A DNA stretch of 64,000 bases from Lichina pygmaea (GCA_963422465.1 OY730175.1:930001-994000), one strand, 5' to 3'; shown: positions 44,061-56,688, counted from the stretch's first letter. Notes: a model not told the origin generated them from the sequence alone. Made by a program: numbers and translations.

Positions 44061-44546
44061 GGGCAATCCCTGGGGCATAGCCCACTCATGCAATAAGTTC
44101 CCCAAAAATACCCCCCTTCCCAGGACGTACCCGACGCCACATTTCACGTGACCCTTGCGCCACTTGCGCCATCGTGGGAAGGTATGAGCTGTGTACTACG
44201 TACCTTGAACTTGCCTCGCCATCACACTGACGTACCGATGCATCCTTGTACCTAACACGGGAGAGTGGGGAAGTACGTATCTTTCATTCTGTAATACCTC
44301 AGCACCCGTCGTACCATTGTACCATTGTACCGTTGTACCGTCGTACAGTGGTAAGTTGGTGGGGGGTAGCTAACGTGAGTACTTATTCTACAGTGTAAAG
44401 ACAGGGCAAACTTCAGGTACACGGCTTGGAATGGCTCAGGTGGCGCAAGGGTCACATGGATGTGGCGGTCGGGGGGGTATGTCCTGGGAAGGGGGGTATT
44501 TTTGGGGAACTTATTGCATGAGTGGGCTATGCTCCAGGGATTGCCC
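44061..44546. mobile_element. 486-bp inverted-repeat element (MITE-like)
   Basis: The left arm 44061-44172 and right arm 44431-44546 are reverse complements at about 90 percent identity; the outer 68 bp differ at a single position. Both arms start GGGCAATCCCTGG at the outside edge. The core of about 258 bp has a 9-bp tandem GTACCATT-type run (44308-44345) and no coding frame. Arm differences are mostly ACGT/ACAT-type transitions plus small length changes. No clear target duplication was seen, so it may be a non-autonomous DNA transposon or a hairpin-forming locus. Confidence 0.7.
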
Positions 44547-46883
44547 GTTCTCCTTCCCCACAAGTTCGCTCCCGATAGGCATGCTGAGCCTACCAGCTTC
44601 ACTATATTCTACGATGGGTTAACCTACTCTCCTCCAAGTCTAAGACCGTTATTGAAATGGTTTTTGCAATCGCCTTCAAACCTCACTGAAACATCCCAAT
44701 CGGATGGAATCATGGCTTGCAATTCAGTAGTGCTTGTCGACATTGGAGGTCGGCGTTCAGAAATCTCCGGACGCTCTTTCGTACCTGTACAGGGCAGTTG
44801 TACGACGTCATCGAAGGACTTTTGACGACAGAACTCTTTCAAGTGGACATTATCATGTACATTGAGAATAATCAAGTCTCAACTGCTCTTCTCCGTGTCT
44901 CATTCGCCAAAAGACTTCTGAGTGCTACCGTGCCATGGGGGGGGTAATACCCTCCATGGCACGGGTACGTATGAACTTCCGTACGTATGTACGTAATCTC
45001 GTTGATAGTTGGACACGGAGGGGTAGGTTCTCCGCCAAGAACTCTTTCAGCAGGGGAGGGTCCCTCCAACTTGGTGAGTGGGATGAAGGCCGTCGTCGCA
45101 GACGGCGACGTCAGCCTACAGTAACTCGGGACGGAAAATCTCCGAGGGCATCGTCCCGGGAAGATTGTGGCGCTTTTCCCGCAAACACGCTAATCCATCT
45201 CATGGGAGAAACGCTTTCCTCGCCGGGTTATTTTAGGACATCTCAACACCTACGAGTACTTACCAACCGTGCCAGCCAACCAGCGAACGTAGCCAGTCCT
45301 GACCTCTCAAAGCACGAAACCGAATGACCGGAGCGTGCGGAGGCCTCCTGATAACACTCGTACGTGGTATGATGGTGTGAGCTTCCTTCCACGATGTATA
45401 GCATACTGTCAGCCGATGGCATCTAACAAGAGCGTCCATAGTCGTACGTACGACGTACGTATGTACATAGGTCTCTAGCGGATTCTGATGATCCCATCCC
45501 CAGGACTCGGCTCCACAACGATGAGAACACTTGTGCCACCTGACTAGGGTCAGAAGAGGAAGTGCTTCCACATGGAGCAAACACTCCCGCGACGTCAGCC
45601 TATGGGAACAAGTCTGCGCTCAGACCACTTGGCGCTCTCTCCGAAACCACCAAGTTTGTCGCCTGCAAGTGCAATTGCGATGAACATCTTGGATCGTCCG
45701 GCTTTCGCATTCGTGAAACTTGATCCAAGTATCCTAGCGTCGTCGACGGCCGGCCGGTTCGGCTCGGCCTTCGAAGGACCTCGGTGAGGGTTCATGGCTT
45801 CGTACGGCCTTTTACGTACCCGATGCTGTGCAGGCTAGCCATGACAAATGCCCACAGGGAACGCTACAAAGACTCCCGTGATCATCGCCGGTATTTCTCG
45901 AGCGAACAAAGGCAGAGGCGGTTGCCGAAACGGGGTTTGCCGGGCCGAGGTACAACCTTTACTGCCCGCGTGCGGGAAAGCCGAAGAGGACCCTGCATGA
46001 TACCGGCCGCAGAAGCGCTGTTACAGGCCACAGGCTGAACCTTCCCCGTAAGTCACAGACTACGAGGCGAACCGGCCCTGGTGTAGTGGCACGACAACGT
46101 CATCGTCGGCCCACCACGCGACTTTGACGGCTCGAAGACTGACACTCGTCCTTCGCGTGCGTGCGGGCAAGCAGCCGTGGCAGCCACGCGGGGCGGGAAA
46201 GCTCAATTCGTCTTTCGCTTCGCGATCAGCATAGCTCCACCTTCTTCGGACAGAAAATGCTCGGCCCAAAGAGGGCCGTGCCTCGCCCAAAGGGATCATC
46301 GTCTTCGACCGTTGAGCCCCATGAGCTCAAGCCCGCCGTTGGTCAAGAGCCGCTGTCCCGCCATCACGCATGGCCGCGTGGCCGGTTCTCCCCCTCAAGT
46401 CGGCAACGGCTGAAGGATGCGCTAGGAGATCTCATCGTCCCACTTTGTAGTAGGTGATCGACCTGCCTGCCCACTTTCGATCATCATCATCATCCTCACC
46501 ATCACCCTTACCGGGACCTGAGAATAGCCTGTCGTGTCTGCCGGCCGAGCAGCTGCGAGAGAAAGTGACGGGACCGCTCTGACCCTTTTTTTGGCCTGGC
46601 AGTGCCTAGTCGGTTGGCGCGCGAAGCTGGCCTTCCTCGCTCGTTGCCTCTGCTTCCTGTCGAGACCGGCTCCAAGCCGACGGCTACCACTACTTAAGTG
46701 GTCCTCAACGCACCCTTCCCTCGGGAAGTTCATTCGGCTCCGTCTCCTTCGGTTCGCTCTGTCTGTTCGCCTTTGACTCCTTCTGTGTGGCGGTCGTGTC
46801 CGGTTGAACGTGGAGTCTGGAATATCTCCTCCGAACAAAGGTGCCTTGGGTGTTTGGGATCACGGAGGATTGACTCGGCCTCG
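44547..46883. other. Intergenic, no supported gene
   Basis: Contains a near-perfect palindrome around 44926-44963 (arms CGTGCCATGG and CCATGGCACG) and several TACGTACG motifs (44965-45000, 45440-45470). The frame of the downstream 2EXR gene is open from 46698 without an ATG before 46884. Confidence 0.4.
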
Positions 46884-47061
46884 ATGGCGAGGCTGGCCGT
46901 GGCGCAACGACCAGCAGCCCTTTCGAAGACATGCCAACATCCCCTGTGTCCGGGTACGAAGCGCGAGCTGGTCGTGACGACTGCCCTACCTGGTGTCCGG
47001 CGAAACTGGGCCGAAATGAGGCGCCATCGAAGGAAAAGGGCGCGTATGTACGTCGATGACC

Positions 47062-47093
<32 letters not shown>

Positions 47094-48041
47094 ACGATTG
47101 ACGATGCAGACCGGCCGGTCGGGTCGAGCACCGGCCTTGGACCTCCGCACAAGATAGGTTTCGAGGACCTGCCCCCGGAGACTCGGCTGATGGTGTACGA
47201 ATACCTCTTCGTGCTGGACCATCCCATCCGTCCCTTGTGCCACGAGGACCGTCACATGGAACCGCCTGGAGCCGGCCGCCCTCCCGCGCTGACTGACATC
47301 ATCCCGTTGCTCAGGGTTTCTCGACTGGTCCATGCCGAGGCGGGCCAGGTCCTGTACGCCCGGAATGCGTTCATCCTGTATGCGCGAGACTACGGAGACG
47401 CCATGGTCGGCTTCCTGCGACAGATAGGTGCCACAAACCGGCGTACCATCAGGAAGTTGGAGCTGGATTGGCAGCACGGCATCGTCAAGGCGAACCAAGT
47501 CAGCAAGGCGCACGATCTGTTTGGCATGGTGGATGATCTCAACAACCCTTTGAGAAACGAGGTCGCTAAGATGCTGCACGATGTCAGCCGCGCCACCATC
47601 GCAAGGTTCGTGGCCGCGCTCGACCTGGTTGTGGCTAACCCGCGCCTGGAACGCCTTACTCTACTCTCGCCGGGTACGGACAACCCGGGCCACCCGGATC
47701 GTCATGCCACCGACTTTCAGGTGTGCTGCGGTTGTCATCGCGAAGTGCCTCGAGCTCTGGCCCGATTCAGGAATGTCGTTGTGCTGACCGTCGGAGATAC
47801 CGATTGCCTGAACGATCTCGAGGACATTGCTCGCGGCATGGGCGTGCAGGAATTGAACGTGACCCAGGTCGATTGCATCGAGCTGTCGCCGGAGAAGACG
47901 GCCGAGCTCGTAGAGCAAGGTTGGACCATGGCCGTCACCTGGCGCGATCCGGACGGCGAAGACTTTCGGCGGGTGTTGACGAAGCATTTCCCTCTTGACA
48001 GAGCGATTGGCGGTAGCAGCAGAAAACGGAAGCGGTGGTAA
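46884..48041 (+). CDS. 2EXR/F-box-like domain protein
   Basis: A typical Pezizomycotina protein with a leading F-box-like/2EXR motif: FEDLPPETRLMVYEYLFVLD, then PLLRVSRLVHAEAGQVLYAR and NAFILYARDYGD. Such proteins may act as substrate adaptors, but their functions are mostly unknown. From ATG 46884 it is 385 residues; ATG 47016 (MRRHRRKRARMYVDD) is an alternative start close to the domain. A run of about ten Asp follows, encoded by a GAC repeat at 47065-47093. A Cys-rich segment CCGCHREVPRAL lies in the C-terminal half. The C-terminus is basic (SSRKRKRW), perhaps a nuclear signal. Single exon. Confidence 0.75.
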
Positions 48042-50545
48042 GGACGAGCTTGAACACCGAAGATGTCTATACTCTCCCCCTTGCCCTCCCTCTCCCCGGG
48101 AAATCATTTGTACTCGTTGCTTGCTTGCTTTGCTGCTGCCGCTCTTGCCTATGCGTTCGCTGGATGTTATTCCCGACCTACTTCCATCTTGTTACGTATG
48201 CGACTGACTCATCACGTACGTTTGACTCGTTCCAGACTTTTTATGAGGAGTACCTGGAGCCGGTGTGTGGTGCCGGTGAATGGAGTTGGAGCGAATCGTC
48301 CCGTTCCATGGCATTGGTCAGCCGCTGCTCCCAGATGATCTCGAAGAACATCAGATCGTACTGGGTCGTTGGTTCCGGCATGATTATTATCCTGCACTGG
48401 CCCCCATTGCTTCATACCTACCCGACTGGAAGTGGACATCGCTGTCGATTGTGACTTGTGAAGAAGTTCAGCTGGGGTCGAGCGTCTTCGGAACCGCCAC
48501 CATCAAAGAGAGAAGGACACGTCCACAGTCCACAACGCTACGGAAAAGATTTATCCGCGGGATTTGGCGGACTGCGTGCTTTAATATCACTGTGCTCTCT
48601 TCTGCCTGGGCCTATGCATCTTGGGACGAAGGTGCGCTACAGATATCGTTGATTTTCGTTGTTGGAGAGATGAAGCTCGGTGTCCGGGGTGTGCGGTATC
48701 CCGGGAACCAGTATCTTGTCCAGCATACTCCGAGGACGAATGTCGTGAGTTCCTGTGGAACGTCGTCCATTGCGGAGGCTGTTGCCTTCCAAAAGTCGTC
48801 GTCGTCAGGCAGTTGAACTCTACATTTCTATGTGCAAGATGCCCAGCCATTGCGGATTTGTTTTCAGCAGCACTCCTCTTCTTCCTCCACCTTCAGATTC
48901 CTCGAAAGCCCTCATCTGGAAAAAACTCCCTTGACATACTGATGTCTATTCTTTCGGTGGCCGAGTCCCATCTCGCAATAATATAGTCGATTCTTTCAAC
49001 TCGTTTCTTCGCGATGCCCCTACACTTTGCACATGTTTCCCACTTACCTACTCCCACAATCTTCTCTCCCCCCCCCATACTCCTCATAGTGTAGCAAGTA
49101 TTCGTTTCTCGGTCTTTCAGAGACTCCTTACCGGTCGAACACGTACAAATTTAATCCTATTTCTTTCCTCTGCCGATCAAATGTACAAAGTCAAACCAAA
49201 AGTGACTCTGTCAAGCAGGAAAACCGTACGGTACTGAACAACCCCCCCAGCTTCTTCCGTATTGCATAATTCATCATCAATCTGTCTACTACTGTATCTC
49301 AGGTTTCTTCACTGATGCAGAATGCCTGAAACAGGCTACCTTCACACAAAGCTTCAGGGGAGGGAGTGGGGAGGAATTGTGAGGTCTTGTCAGTGACTGG
49401 GTGTCTGGTCAGTGGAGAGAAGCTGACTAGGCAGGTCACGCACAGCCACAGCTATATATGCGCGAGTCGCGAGGTGTCGGGCAGTTGCCCGCCACAGTAG
49501 CCTTTTATGGTCCGGAAGCGCTGTAGCCTACTCGCGACGACTGCGCGTTACAGGTACAGTACTGTAGCTCTTGCTTTGGCTGGGGCACAGGGAATTCTCG
49601 CTCGGTGAGGAAAATGACTTGGACGTGCCAGTCGCGAAAGGTGGTCCTGCTGGGCGGTTGGCATGACGGCTATGCACCTGGGAAACTACGCATTACAAGG
49701 CGTAAAGGAGATGGTGGTGGACTTTGGTTATCTTCCGGCCTCTAATATACATGGTTGAGGGAGGGGGCAAAGGAAGAAGCTGCAAAGCTCGTCCGGGAAT
49801 CAAGAGTCGTCTGTGATGACGGTGGTGAAGGTAAAGGTGAAGAAAGAGGAAGAAGAGCAAGTGACAGGGAGTGGACTGGTCCACGAACCCCAGTGGGGCA
49901 CCGAGCATGTTGAGAGCAGGCGACGCACTCAAGAGCAAGACGCACCGAGGACGTGTCTTCGACAGAAAAACAACGCCACGAGCGAAGCAAGCAAGAGAGA
50001 CGGCTTGCATCAAAACAAGCCGATCGGAAAAGAAAGCCAGAGTTGAGAGAGAATCCGGGAATGTGTCCTTGTCCTTGATCCTGTCGCGGCTGGATCCACT
50101 GGAAGTACTGTTGCTCGGCGGGGATGCCGCTGAAGAATGGACGACCTCCTTGGGGGGATACCGTGGAAACCGGGCACGATAGAACAGCTCCTCCGACACG
50201 TCCGGTCCTGGATGACGTCTGCTTTCCGAGTCGGTCGACGAGTGGCCCAGTGAATGGAGGAAACAGACCGGTGTTGTTCATTGGCATGGACTGGCCTGCG
50301 AGAGAGAGAGAGAGAGAGGGAGGGGAGATGTGTGGAGAAAGAAAAATCTCAGAGCGAGTCCCGGCAGCTGAGCTGGAAAGCAAAGAGTCAAAGGAAGGAT
50401 GGGCCCTCGGCTACTCGTGGACCGTAGCGGAAGATTCCTCGATAGTCGACGGCCAGGGACAAATGCAACCTCTCGCGCCAAGATCAAATCGGCCGCACTG
50501 CTCGATCCTGCCGGTCGGGAAGCCACACGAGGAAACAGAGATGTC
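48042..50545. other. Intergenic, no supported gene
   Basis: Several short frames on both strands. A minus-strand stretch at 49.9-50.3 kb (NNTGLFPPFTGPLVDRLG in one frame, PPKEVVHSSAASPPSNS in another) could be a small spliced gene but was not resolved. An AG/GA run sits at 50300-50319. Confidence 0.4.
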
Positions 50546-53500
50546 TCAGGAATCCCGCGGAGAGGCGGGATCCCGTGCGACTTGCCACGGATCCTTGCTA
50601 CCTTCGGCCATAAACTCGGCCACGGAATCTTCGAACGAGGCTCCAGCGGGATTGGCTGCCCGGCCGGTCCTGTTGCTGTCATGCTCCGTGCTCGGATGAT
50701 CATTCCTGGGCCTCGGCCTCGTGCCGGCTTCGGCGGCCGCGGCGGCAGGGCGAGGCCGTCTGGAGCCCCGCTCGGCTGGCGTCTCTTGACCTCCCTGGGT
50801 CCGTCCTCGACGCTGTCGATCTCCGGAAGGCGTGTCCGGGTGCGTGTCCCCGTGAGACGAGTGACCGTCCGTGGGTGACGGCAAGGAAACCGTCGCGAGT
50901 ATTTCCATCGGGTCTAGCTCGTCCCACCAATCTTTCAGCTCCTGTCTCGTCATCAGGGTTTGTCCCGGCTCGGGTGGGCGACCGTCCTCGACGGCGCTTA
51001 GCCTTTCGTTATACTGGACCCATAGTTCTAGCTGTTCGAGCCTGCTCAGCGAGCTGTTGGCCCGACGCGTCCGTTCTCTGTCGGCGCGCAGACGGTCAGA
51101 GTCACCGGTATGGCCGATCATGTCGAGTAGTCGCGATCTCGTCGTCCCCTGCGGACTCGCCGCGTCCGTCTGCTCGAACAGGCCGTTTTCGCGGTGGCCG
51201 GTGCGGTAGTGGCGGTCGATCCACGCAGTTGCGGCCGGGTCGTACGCAAGATCAATTTCGTTCCTCTGCCGCACGGAGATGCCGGCCTCACCCAGTTCCC
51301 GCAGCCTCCTGGGAGGCATCCACATCGGTGGAGGTGGCGCGCTGGCCGGCCACAAGTAGCGCACGTCGGGCTCGTCTCGCTGTCTCGCGGGGTTCTGAGG
51401 GGTCCTCGAGCGTCTGGACCGGCCGCTCTCCCGACTTTCAGAGGTGTTGGGTGGTTCAAGGCTCGTTTTTCTGTCGCCGCTGCCCCTGGTCGCAGTCTGG
51501 GTCTTGGAACGGTCGGCTTGCAGATCGCGCGTCACCATCTTCTTCGGCGCCTGGCTCTGGCTCTGGCTCTGGCTCTGGCTCGCCGTCTTCTGCTTGTTGC
51601 TGGGCTCGGCCGAACGGGCGGGGCGATGACCGTCGCCGAACACGTCGTCGCGGTCGATGTTTCGACGGCCGCTCGGCCGCCTGATTCTCTCTGCCATTCG
51701 AGCCGAGTTGCCGTGCCCGGGATGCTCCGCGGCTGGCACGTGACTCCGCCTCGAGGACTCTCGGGGTTCTGCCGCTCGACCTGCGGTCTCGCTCTTCGGT
51801 GATGGCGTGTCGGGGGGCTCCGTTCGGGCCGCTGTTCGAGCAGCCGCTCTGAGATCTCGCGCCGACGGCCTCTGCGGCTCGGCTTGGGCGATGGGCCGTA
51901 GACGCGGCGGCAGGGTTCTCGCGATGCCCCGAGTACCCCTCCTCTTGTTTGTGGGCGTGATTGGCGGGGCCCTGGGCGTGCCGGCCGCACCGGCCTCCCG
52001 AGGGCTGACACTCGCCGCGCTCTGTTGACCGACGTCCCGATCCAAGCCTGTCGACGACGGGGTCTCTGCAGGGCCGGCCTCATTCGCGACCGTGTGCGAT
52101 GTGGTCGCCGCCGGAGCCGGACGCGCCAACGTCCGACGCGCCAACGTCTGACGCGCCAACGTCTGACGATGAACCTCTGCGACGTGTTCCCTGGCCGCTC
52201 TCACAACATCCTGGTAAGTCTGCCCGTGCGCCCTATCCAACCCCCTCTGACGAGGACCTCTCGTGGGGCTCGCAGCTTGAACGTTCCGTCGCGCAGTGGG
52301 TGCGCCTGCCCTCTCTGGAGTCTGAGCACCGCGCCGAGGGTTCGAATTCTGGGCTTGTCGCGCTTGCGGCGTCGTGGCTGGGGTGCCAGTGCCGGGGTTG
52401 GTCGAAAGGGATCCTGCAGATCTCGCGGCCGTCGCGGCCGTCGCGGCTATCGCGGCTGTCCTTCCCAGCGTCGCCGAGCGGCGCGCTTGTTGTTCCGCAT
52501 GACGCGCTTCGGCTAGTACCGAGCGTCTATGCCGGTCCCAATCTACCCCCGAGACGGTGGGGATGGACGTCGAGCCGAGAGCATACCGTCGCATCTCGTT
52601 CTCCGACACCAAGCGCCTTGGACTGGGTGGCTCAGGTGGCATATGTGGCATATGTGGCATATGAATTTGCCGCGTCCAATCAGCCGTCGCGAAAGAAAGT
52701 CTGTCGTCGCCGGTAGGCGAGGCCGAAACCCGCCATCCGCTGGGTTTCCTATTCTCCTTGTTCGACTTGATGGCCTTGGTGGTCTTGGTGGCCTTACCCC
52801 CGCTTCCCTTACGTGACTTGGCGGCCACGGCCGGCTTGCTCCGAACGACCGACGGGTTACCTCTCTGGCCATTGCTCTGGCTGCTCTCGCTATAGTGGGT
52901 GGAGAAGGACTGGCTCGTGGCGGCAACTCTTTTGCTGCTCCGTGCGGCAGACGTGGCCAGTCTCTCAGGAGATGACTGATTCGAGCGGCCTCTCTTGTAG
53001 CCATGCGCATCTTCTGCTGCATGCCCGGTCTCGCTGGGCTTGGTATCTGACTGGCCGGAAGACGGCCCTCTTGCGTCATCCTTTTCGTCACCGCCGCTGG
53101 AGTCGCCGCCGGTTGGCGTCGTCGCCCCTGCGGCCGTCGCGCGGTTCGCCGCCGGAGGGCTCCGTCCAGCTATATCACAGCATGTCAGCCACAACCATGT
53201 TGCTTCCGGGTGCGATGGACGTTACCTCGTCGATGGCTGACTAGGGTCCAGCCTTCCTCGTCGACATCTCCGTCGCTTCTATCGAGACGCTGACCTGCTT
53301 GAAGTCAGGATTCGTCATCTTTCCTTGAGGTGCACGGTAGAGACCTACCGTCAGGCTTGTCTTTTCTGTCCTCCTTCTGGTCTGCTTTCTTGCTGTTTCC
53401 AGCATCTGTGATGCCGCCGGAGGGTTAGCATGTTTCCATTCCTTTGGCCGTCCTTTGCATCGGAAGCTCGACAGAGCTTGCAACCGTACCTTTTTTGTTG

Positions 53501-53553
53501 TCGGTGCCGTCATCAGAGGCAGGCGCCTTTTCAGTCTTCTTCGAGCCCGCCAT
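50546..53553 (-). CDS. Large disordered fungal protein of unknown function (937 residues)
   Basis: Four exons: 53553-53490, 53405-53349, 53294-53226 and 53169-50546; introns are 84, 54 and 56 bp. It starts MAGSKKTEKAPASDDG. Exon 3 encodes DGDVDEEGWTLVSHRR, the most conserved-looking motif, which runs into GRSPPAANR of exon 4. The rest is Arg/Ala/Ser/Pro-rich and likely disordered, with internal repeats: HMPHMPHMPP, ARQTLARRTLARP and SQSQSQSQSQ. A more ordered region lies near the C-terminus (RLEQLELWVQYNERL, TRQELKDWWDELDPMEIL). The acceptor of intron 2 is a tandem AAG-CAG, so a one-residue variant is possible. The N-terminal exons were found by extending the long frame through splice signals. 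No enzymatic domain was recognised. Confidence 0.75.
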
Positions 53554-55325
53554 TGGATCTTATCCCGTCGTGGAACAGTCTTGAACAGCGATAGCAAGGC
53601 TGGCACCCGACGGTTATTGTGGATGTCCAAGCTTGATTGTTCGCAGCGGCCAACTATCCGATGATTGATGACACTCGCAGTACCACTGCTCTGAAAGCCG
53701 GTTGTTACTCTGGATGATTACCGCTGGCCCACGGTCGCAGCCGATGTCCGATAGCGCCCACGACAACACCTCTGCCGATCGCAACTCTCACCATGGACAG
53801 CTAGTGCTGATGGTTGGAGCGATGATGTGCCAGTACCTGATGACTCTCACAACACCAAGTTTCCCCGACCACACGAGGGTGTGAGGCACAACTTCGATCT
53901 TGACTGAGAAAGTCTGCCTGCACCGACGGCGTTGCGATAGCGAAGCTTGCTATGAGCGCACGAGAGCGAAGCTGATGCCTGCTATCCGAGTGATGATCTG
54001 CAAAGATGGGATGGGAGCATGGAAAGAACCTGATCAGTGAGCTTACGTGCAGTCTGAGATTTGGGGTGTTGTGGGGGAAGAGAGGAGAGAAGGAATCCAG
54101 AACAACAGCGGGCGATGCCGGGTTTATATACCAGGCTTCGGATTATCTCTCGACCGTTGTTTTGGCGCCTGCATGCGGCTCTACAAGGTCTTCCACGGTG
54201 TTCTATATGTGATCACGGGAGCTGGCAGGCACAGCATGGAATCCTCTCGAATGGAGTGTTCCGACGATCAAGAAGATCACGATGGTACTGTTCAACAGAC
54301 TTTAAGACGGTCTTTTATATCTCTATCCCCTCATCTTCATACATCCTGATAGCTGTGAAGATGAGCAGGGAGATTTGGCCTTCTCACGCACACCTGGTAC
54401 CATCCAAGACACGCTGGAAGCCGTGTATCCCAGTGTACCAGCTGTCTTGACAGAGTGTCGGAGATGCCTGACCGCCTCTCAGGGGGGCACGTGATGCGAC
54501 GGCGCCTCTGTGTTCTGATAGGACTACCTGGTTAGTCGACTAGGTAGTCGGCACCTCCGCGGTCTTTCGCAGCCGCGAAAACCCGGCCAGCAAGCACTAT
54601 CTTCGATGAAATCCGCCCTCTCCAGACCGTCCAAATCACTCTGCTCCAGCAAGCTTTTTGGCAGGGGAAGATGGTCTGGGGAGGTGGGCTTGCACGCACT
54701 CATCCAGCAGGAGACGATGGACTTTCTCACCATCGATGCTGGCCACAGGAGCGCAGAACTGGGCTGGTCTCGTACAGTACTTGCTGTAGGTGCCTGGAGG
54801 AGGAGGAGGAGGAGGAGGAAGAGGACGGCGGTCTGTCAGATACCAAGATGAATTACAGGACTGGACAGACCGCGTGTGGCGATGGGTTAGATCTGAACCA
54901 CCTCCCTGATACATCTACATCTACATCTGAGCTACTTCCAAGAACTACATCTCGCGCGCAGGTTTCTTAGAGTATAAAGCTGAGGACTGTCTGATGGACG
55001 GTCGAAAGATGACCATGGATCTTTGATTGCTATCAATCCTAATTGAACGAATGTGGTGCACTGCTCTGCTCTCTGAGCGGACCAAGGCATCCCCCTTTCA
55101 CTACCATTGATTGCATGTGCTTACCGTCGCGCCCAGCTTTGATGTAGGTGTCGCTGACGACGGTCGTATTACCCGTGGGAAAGGGGGTTTCCGATGTTTA
55201 GTTTTTGGCCATGTCAAGTACAAACCTAGACCGCTTGCTTGCCTCTCCGCGTCCCGAAAGATCCTGACGGAGAACAGTATCCGACACGCACGAACGGCCC
55301 GAAGCAAGATACTCATGGGCTGAAG
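53554..55325. other. Intergenic, no supported gene
   Basis: Short frames only. A GGA/GAG triplet run at 54794-54825 and an ACATCT run at 54910-54928 were noted. Confidence 0.45.
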
Positions 55326-56688
55326 TCAACCGTAGGCTGGCTTGGGACTCGTGGCATTGGCCGCCGCGATGGATTTGAGCGTCAGCGAGAAGTGGCCGCC
55401 TTGCTTGCCAAAGAAACTAAGGGCACAGTCAGCAGTCTTCCCTCTTCAAAAAGAGGTCTCCTTTCTTGGATCCATCGTCAGTGGTTATAGGTGGGGTCGG
55501 CGGAGACGTGGAGAGACCTGGAATGAGTATGAAAACGAGGACGTCCTGATTACCTTCTGATCAGGATGGATATCCTCCTGACCGCCTCTGTCTTTATCGG
55601 CGGGGCGTCGACATCTCTTCCGCGGAAGGTGGCACGGAACGAGCTCCAGGGAATGAAGATTTGTTGGGGTTCATCCGGCCTTTTGTCATGCTTGTCATGC
55701 TTGTCGGCCTTGTCATGCTTGTCGGCCTTGTCGTGCTTGTCGGCCTTGTCGGCCTTGTCGTGCTTGTCGGCCTTGTCGTGCTTGTCGGCCTCGTCGTGCT
55801 TGTCGGCCTCGTCGTGCTTGTCGGCCTCGTCGTGCTTGTCGGCCTTGTCGGCCTTGTCGGCCTTGCCTACAGCAAAGTCGTACTCATATGAGATGGTCGA
55901 CTGCTCTCGCCCGGTCTGCGGGTCTGGAGGCAGGAGCGTGTCGGCCAGGGTGAGTGTATACTTCTTGTCTGTGTGTCCACGAACGGTCAATCAAACGTCT
56001 CTCGGGAAAGCCTTGAAGCCGCGAAAACATGACCGATGCAAAGGGATACTGGGGAAAGAATAAAGTCGCGCTATACGTATGCACGAGCTCAGGATGCACA
56101 TTACACGACGTACCGTCACCCTCGACAATCTTCAGGAGGACCCCCTCGTAGCTCGACAGGTCCCACGATTCGTCAGCGTCGTCGCACACGGTTCGCTGAC
56201 TGGCAAAACCCGCGCCGCCGAGCTTCTCAAAGTCTAGATTCCCGTAGAAACGAGCGACGCTCGGATCGTACGGGTTGACTTCGAGGTACGACTGTGTGCG
56301 GTGCGGACGCTCAGGTTAGCCCCCCTCCCCACCCTCGCCTTCAGCTCATACAGCTCATACAGACCACGATCGTCGGATGCAGAGCGGCTGAGTCGGCATA
56401 TGGACTTGTGGGACTTACCTGTGAGGCTCCGCCGCGCACACGGTCGTCGGTAGCTGTCCACTTTGAGGCATCCCATGGTCTACGGTAGTGCTCGAGCACG
56501 CATCAAGATCGTCAGCACCACCATCTCCGCACCTCTTGAGACGACCGTTCCTTTTCTTCTTTTCTCAGCCCCGCTTTTGTATTTTGTCTTCTGTTCTTGG
56601 TTGTGTCGGTGGGTCTAAGGGTGGCAACTGACCTATCGCCGCCAAAGAGAAAGAGCAGAGCCGTGGAAGCGACCTTCTCGATCCACAT
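55326..56688 (-). CDS. CIA30-family protein (complex I intermediate-associated, NDUFAF1-like)
   Basis: CIA30 proteins help assemble mitochondrial NADH:ubiquinone oxidoreductase; fungi also have a shorter form like this one. Five exons: 56688-56633, 56479-56419, 56291-56114, 55968-55554 and 55416-55326; introns are 153, 127, 145 and 137 bp; 266 residues. Conserved blocks cross every junction: LFLFGGDRPWDASKWTATDD, RVRGGASQSYLEV, ARFYGNLDFEKLGGAGFASQ, WDLSSYEGVLLKIVEGDDKK, YTLTLADTLLPPDP, IFIPWSSFRATFRGRDVDAP, ISILIRSFFGKQGGHFSLTL. About 61 Lys/Ala/Asp/His residues are inserted between ISYEYDFAVG and RPDEPQQ. The start ATG 56688 is the first in the frame and no mitochondrial presequence is seen; an upstream exon remains possible. 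Confidence 0.9.
55684..55866. repeat. Coding minisatellite within the CIA30 gene
   Basis: About 183 bp of CTTGTCGGC and CTTGTCGTG units (9-bp multiples) in plus-strand reading. On the coding strand this gives repeated KAD, KHD and EAD triplets, about 61 residues with nine or so His. The array keeps frame throughout. Confidence 0.9.

Noticed and set aside
48280-48816. 178-residue plus-strand frame after the 2EXR gene
   Set aside because: No recognisable domain, no supporting splice structure, overlaps frames on both strands.
49693-50383. Overlapping minus-strand frames with PPFTGPLVDRLG and PPKEVVHSSAA
   Set aside because: Could be a short spliced gene, but no consistent exon structure was found.
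50875-52716. Long plus-strand frames opposite the 937-residue gene
   Set aside because: Arg/Ser-rich shadows of a GC-rich coding strand; the minus-strand frame is far longer and extends through good splice sites.
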